Assembly: GCA_947501885.1 (NCBI GenBank)
Contig: CANMXN010000001.1
Location: forward strand, 1,736,001-1,800,000
Length of the DNA stretch: 64,000 bases
Reading direction: 5' to 3'
From: an uncultured Sphingorhabdus sp.
GTDB lineage: Bacteria > Pseudomonadota > Alphaproteobacteria > Sphingomonadales > Sphingomonadaceae
Position 1 is the stretch's first letter, and the number at the start of each line of letters is the position of its first letter. The notes beneath the pieces are model-generated. The model was given only the letters and a program-made list of their open reading frames with translations. It ran no database searches and had not been told where the DNA came from. Positions 62,303 to 64,000 of the stretch are shown here, piece after piece. Both the position numbers and the translations under genes were made by a program.

Positions 62303-62965
62303 CTATCTAACCCATTTGGCCAGTTCAGTCTGCACCAGATCAGGTGCGCCTTCATTGATATCGGTTTCAGGATTATCTAGCGGTAATAATGCCAGCGGCT
62401 TTCCATCCTTCCCCATCAAATAAGCATTTTGAGTATGGGCAACCAAATAATTATTCTGAGTATCGATATTATCATCTTCAGGTTCAATAATATTGTAGAT
62501 GACAGCAAATTTCTTGGCTACATCGGCTGTTTCTTGTTCATTACCGCGCAAGCCAAGGAGCCGTTTATGAAAAGCGGTGGTAAATTGTTTAAGCACTTCA
62601 ACCGTATCACGTTTTGGATCAACGCTGATAAATAGTGGTTGAACCTTGGCGGCCAGTTCAGCCTCTTCTTTTTCAAATGCCGTCATTCCCGCCATTAAGT
62701 TTTGCATGTCAGGGGAACAAATATCGGGGCAACTGGTATAACCGAAATAGACGATCCGATATTGCCCATCAAATTCGCTATAACGGCGCGTTTGACCATT
62801 TTGATCGGTTAATGAAAACTCTCCACCGATAGTAGCTCCCGCTAAGGGTGCATCGGATAATGGAATTGGGTTATCGCCGCATGATATAAGTAATAATGGT
62901 ATTGCTAATAATGCAGATATTTTGTGCAAAATTCTTTTTTGAAGGCGAAGATATTGTTTGTTCAT
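62303..62965 (-). CDS. SCO1/SenC-family copper chaperone lipoprotein
   Basis: 220 residues with a lipobox (LLLISC, Cys29) and a thioredoxin-like domain bearing the copper site Cys79 and Cys83 in SCPDICSP and His177 in LVAHTQN. SCO proteins deliver copper to the CuA centre of cytochrome c oxidase or act as thiol reductases, in the periplasm. All three ligands are present, so metal binding is likely. It is divergent from the ankyrin gene across 99 bases. Confidence 0.92.
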   Translation of the reverse strand: MNKQYLRLQKRILHKISALLAIPLLLISCGDNPIPLSDAPLAGATIGGEFSLTDQNGQTRRYSEFDGQYRIVYFGYTSCPDICSPDMQNLMAGMTAFEKEEAELAAKVQPLFISVDPKRDTVEVLKQFTTAFHKRLLGLRGNEQETADVAKKFAVIYNIIEPEDDNIDTQNNYLVAHTQNAYLMGKDGKPLALLPLDNPETDINEGAPDLVQTELAKWVR

Positions 62966-63064
62966 TGGAAATCCATTATATTGCTGCTATTCATAGAATC
63001 GCTTCATTTCATGCTATATGCTTTGAGAAGCATTTTTTATATCAAAATATATATAGGTTTTCTA

Positions 63065-63736
63065 ATGTTATCATATTCGGCTCTTCGACCATTTAAGACA
63101 TTGAGTGTCAAATTATTGATCATCATAATGATGTCTATCGGCTTTCAAGGTGTAGCTTTTGCGCAGAATACAGATAGCGATAAATTTATAAAAGCGGTTA
63201 AAGATCGTGACGGTGGAGAGGCGACACGCTTTATTGACAGAGGTTTTGTCAATACCAAGCAGAGGATTACAGGTCTTACAGCATTGCATATTGTGGTTGA
63301 ACGCCGCGATACACAATGGCTCACATTTTTGTTACAGAAAAAAGCAAAGCCTGATGTGAAAGATAGAGACGGTATGTCGCCGCTTATGCGTGCAGTAGAA
63401 TTAAACTATGTTGAGGGCGTGGAGAGACTTTTGACCTATAAGGCTAATGTCGATTATACCAACCGTAGCGGAGAAACACCGCTTATTAAGGCTGTGAACT
63501 TGGGATATGTGCCTCTGGTGCGTATATTGCTTGACGCAGGGGCGAATCCTGATCGTAGTGATATCATCCAAGGCCTATCGGCACGAGAATATGCTGCGCG
63601 TAACCCGCGTGCAAGACGCATATTAGCGATTATTGAGGCCAAAGATGAAGAGAAGAAAAAGAAAACCGAAGAAGAAAATGGCACCAATGGTGGGGGCTTA
63701 GATTTAAGCGGTTTTTCTGACCCTGACGCTGAATAA
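63065..63736 (+). CDS. Exported ankyrin-repeat protein
   Basis: 223 residues from the ATG at 63065; a longer open frame reaches 62924 but overlaps the SCO gene and has no binding site. After a signal-type segment (LLIIIMMSIGFQGVAFAQN) come about three to four ankyrin repeats (GLTALHIVVERRDTQWLTFLLQ, GMSPLMRAVELNYVEGVERLL, GETPLIKAVNLGYVPLVRILLDAG) and a tail of Lys/Glu then Gly. The exported ankyrin proteins of alphaproteobacteria probably mediate protein contacts in the periplasm. Function unknown. Confidence 0.85.
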   Translation: MLSYSALRPFKTLSVKLLIIIMMSIGFQGVAFAQNTDSDKFIKAVKDRDGGEATRFIDRGFVNTKQRITGLTALHIVVERRDTQWLTFLLQKKAKPDVKDRDGMSPLMRAVELNYVEGVERLLTYKANVDYTNRSGETPLIKAVNLGYVPLVRILLDAGANPDRSDIIQGLSAREYAARNPRARRILAIIEAKDEEKKKKTEEENGTNGGGLDLSGFSDPDAE

Positions 63737-63778
63737 CCCCTGTTGACTCTCTAATCACATAATCTGATTATTTGGGTT

Positions 63779-64000
63779 TTAATCAAATTGTTTGTTCGCG
63801 CTGCCAAAGATTAGGTAAAATATTAAACCAAAGGCCGTGATAACACCGCCGAGTTGAAAGACTAATGTCCAGGAACTGGTTTGTTGTAAAATAACACCCG
63901 CAAAATAGACGCTAATGGCTCCAGCAATAGTACCTGCTGTATTCGTAATGCCGAGTAATGACCCTGCATGGTTGGGGGCAAGGTCCATATGATTAACTGA
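63779..64000 (-). CDS. MFS transporter, C-terminal end (partial)
   Basis: The frame is open to the window edge and ends at 63779. The visible 73 residues hold the last two membrane segments and SVNHMDLAPNHAGSLLGITNTAGTIAGAI, a signature of the anion:cation symporter (ACS) type of MFS transporters. The N-terminal part and substrate lie outside the window. An ATG at 63988 is internal and not the start. Confidence 0.75.
   Translation of the reverse strand, partial: SVNHMDLAPNHAGSLLGITNTAGTIAGAISVYFAGVILQQTSSWTLVFQLGGVITAFGLIFYLIFGSANKQFD

Overview
The window reads as an ordinary chromosomal stretch of an alphaproteobacterium, most likely a low-GC member of the Sphingomonadales. This rests on gene content and order, since no rRNA is present: a zinc-ribbon protein next to ftsE-ftsX-ydcF-plsC, then tyrA-hisC and metX-metW; hemC-hemD followed by an alphaproteobacterial Mic60-like membrane protein; a DUF1674/SdhAF4-like gene beside rsmB; a TorF-type porin; and a CYP153-like P450. 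Base composition is A+T-rich throughout. I see no prophage, complete insertion sequence, CRISPR array or rRNA operon. One tRNA gene, tRNA-Leu(GAG), lies at 16237-16325.

Layout. 1-2.5 kb: end of a beta-propeller gene and the threonine-degradation pair kbl-tdh, with a strong operator-like palindrome before kbl. 2.6-7.1 kb: six short genes on the minus strand (NmrA-like, PPOX-like flavoprotein, three NTF2/SnoaL-fold proteins, one ABM-fold protein), divergent from a LysR regulator. 7.4-11.4 kb: an accessory redox-type cluster (NTF2-fold protein, ferredoxin/double-CDGSH protein, MAPEG protein, exported YHS protein, AhpD-like protein) headed by an AraC-type regulator, with phased direct repeats before the AhpD gene. 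11.6-13.9 kb: a GH5 mannanase-like lipoprotein and a ROK sugar kinase. 14.1-15.9 kb: a SulP anion transporter. 16.2-16.9 kb: tRNA-Leu and a small secreted protein preceded by three CtrA-like half sites.

17-33 kb is mostly housekeeping: division and lipid synthesis (ftsE, ftsX, plsC), aromatic amino acid and histidine synthesis (tyrA, hisC), methionine synthesis (metX, metW), heme (hemC, hemD), tRNA modification (tsaD, queG), glycerol phosphate (gpsA), a polysaccharide flippase and a PfkB kinase. 33-39 kb: queG, whose conserved N terminus has no canonical start codon; a NatAB-type ABC exporter; a CYP153-like P450; and an exported MsrB. 39-45 kb: a four-gene envelope-glycan operon (flavoprotein, GtrA, sulfatase-fold protein, GT-C-like protein). 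45-47.3 kb: a DEAD-box RNA helicase with a long structured leader and an R/G/S-rich tail, then 0.7 kb of palindromic repeats. 47-53 kb: purH, heparinase II/III-like, rpe, rsmB, DUF1674. 53-56 kb: an oligopeptide-type ABC transporter lacking a binding protein. 56-64 kb: porin, MscS channel, metC, sseA, YgjP-like protease, YcgN-like protein, SCO, ankyrin protein and the end of an MFS transporter.

Many neighbours overlap by 1-4 bases (ATGA, GTGA, TAATG), so translational coupling is the rule, and two convergent pairs even share bases of their stop codons. The most interesting items are the LysR- and AraC-associated clusters with their candidate operators, the long-range stem in the helicase leader, the start-less queG, and the CtrA-like sites before the small secreted protein. 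Annotations rest on reading motifs by eye; no database search was run.
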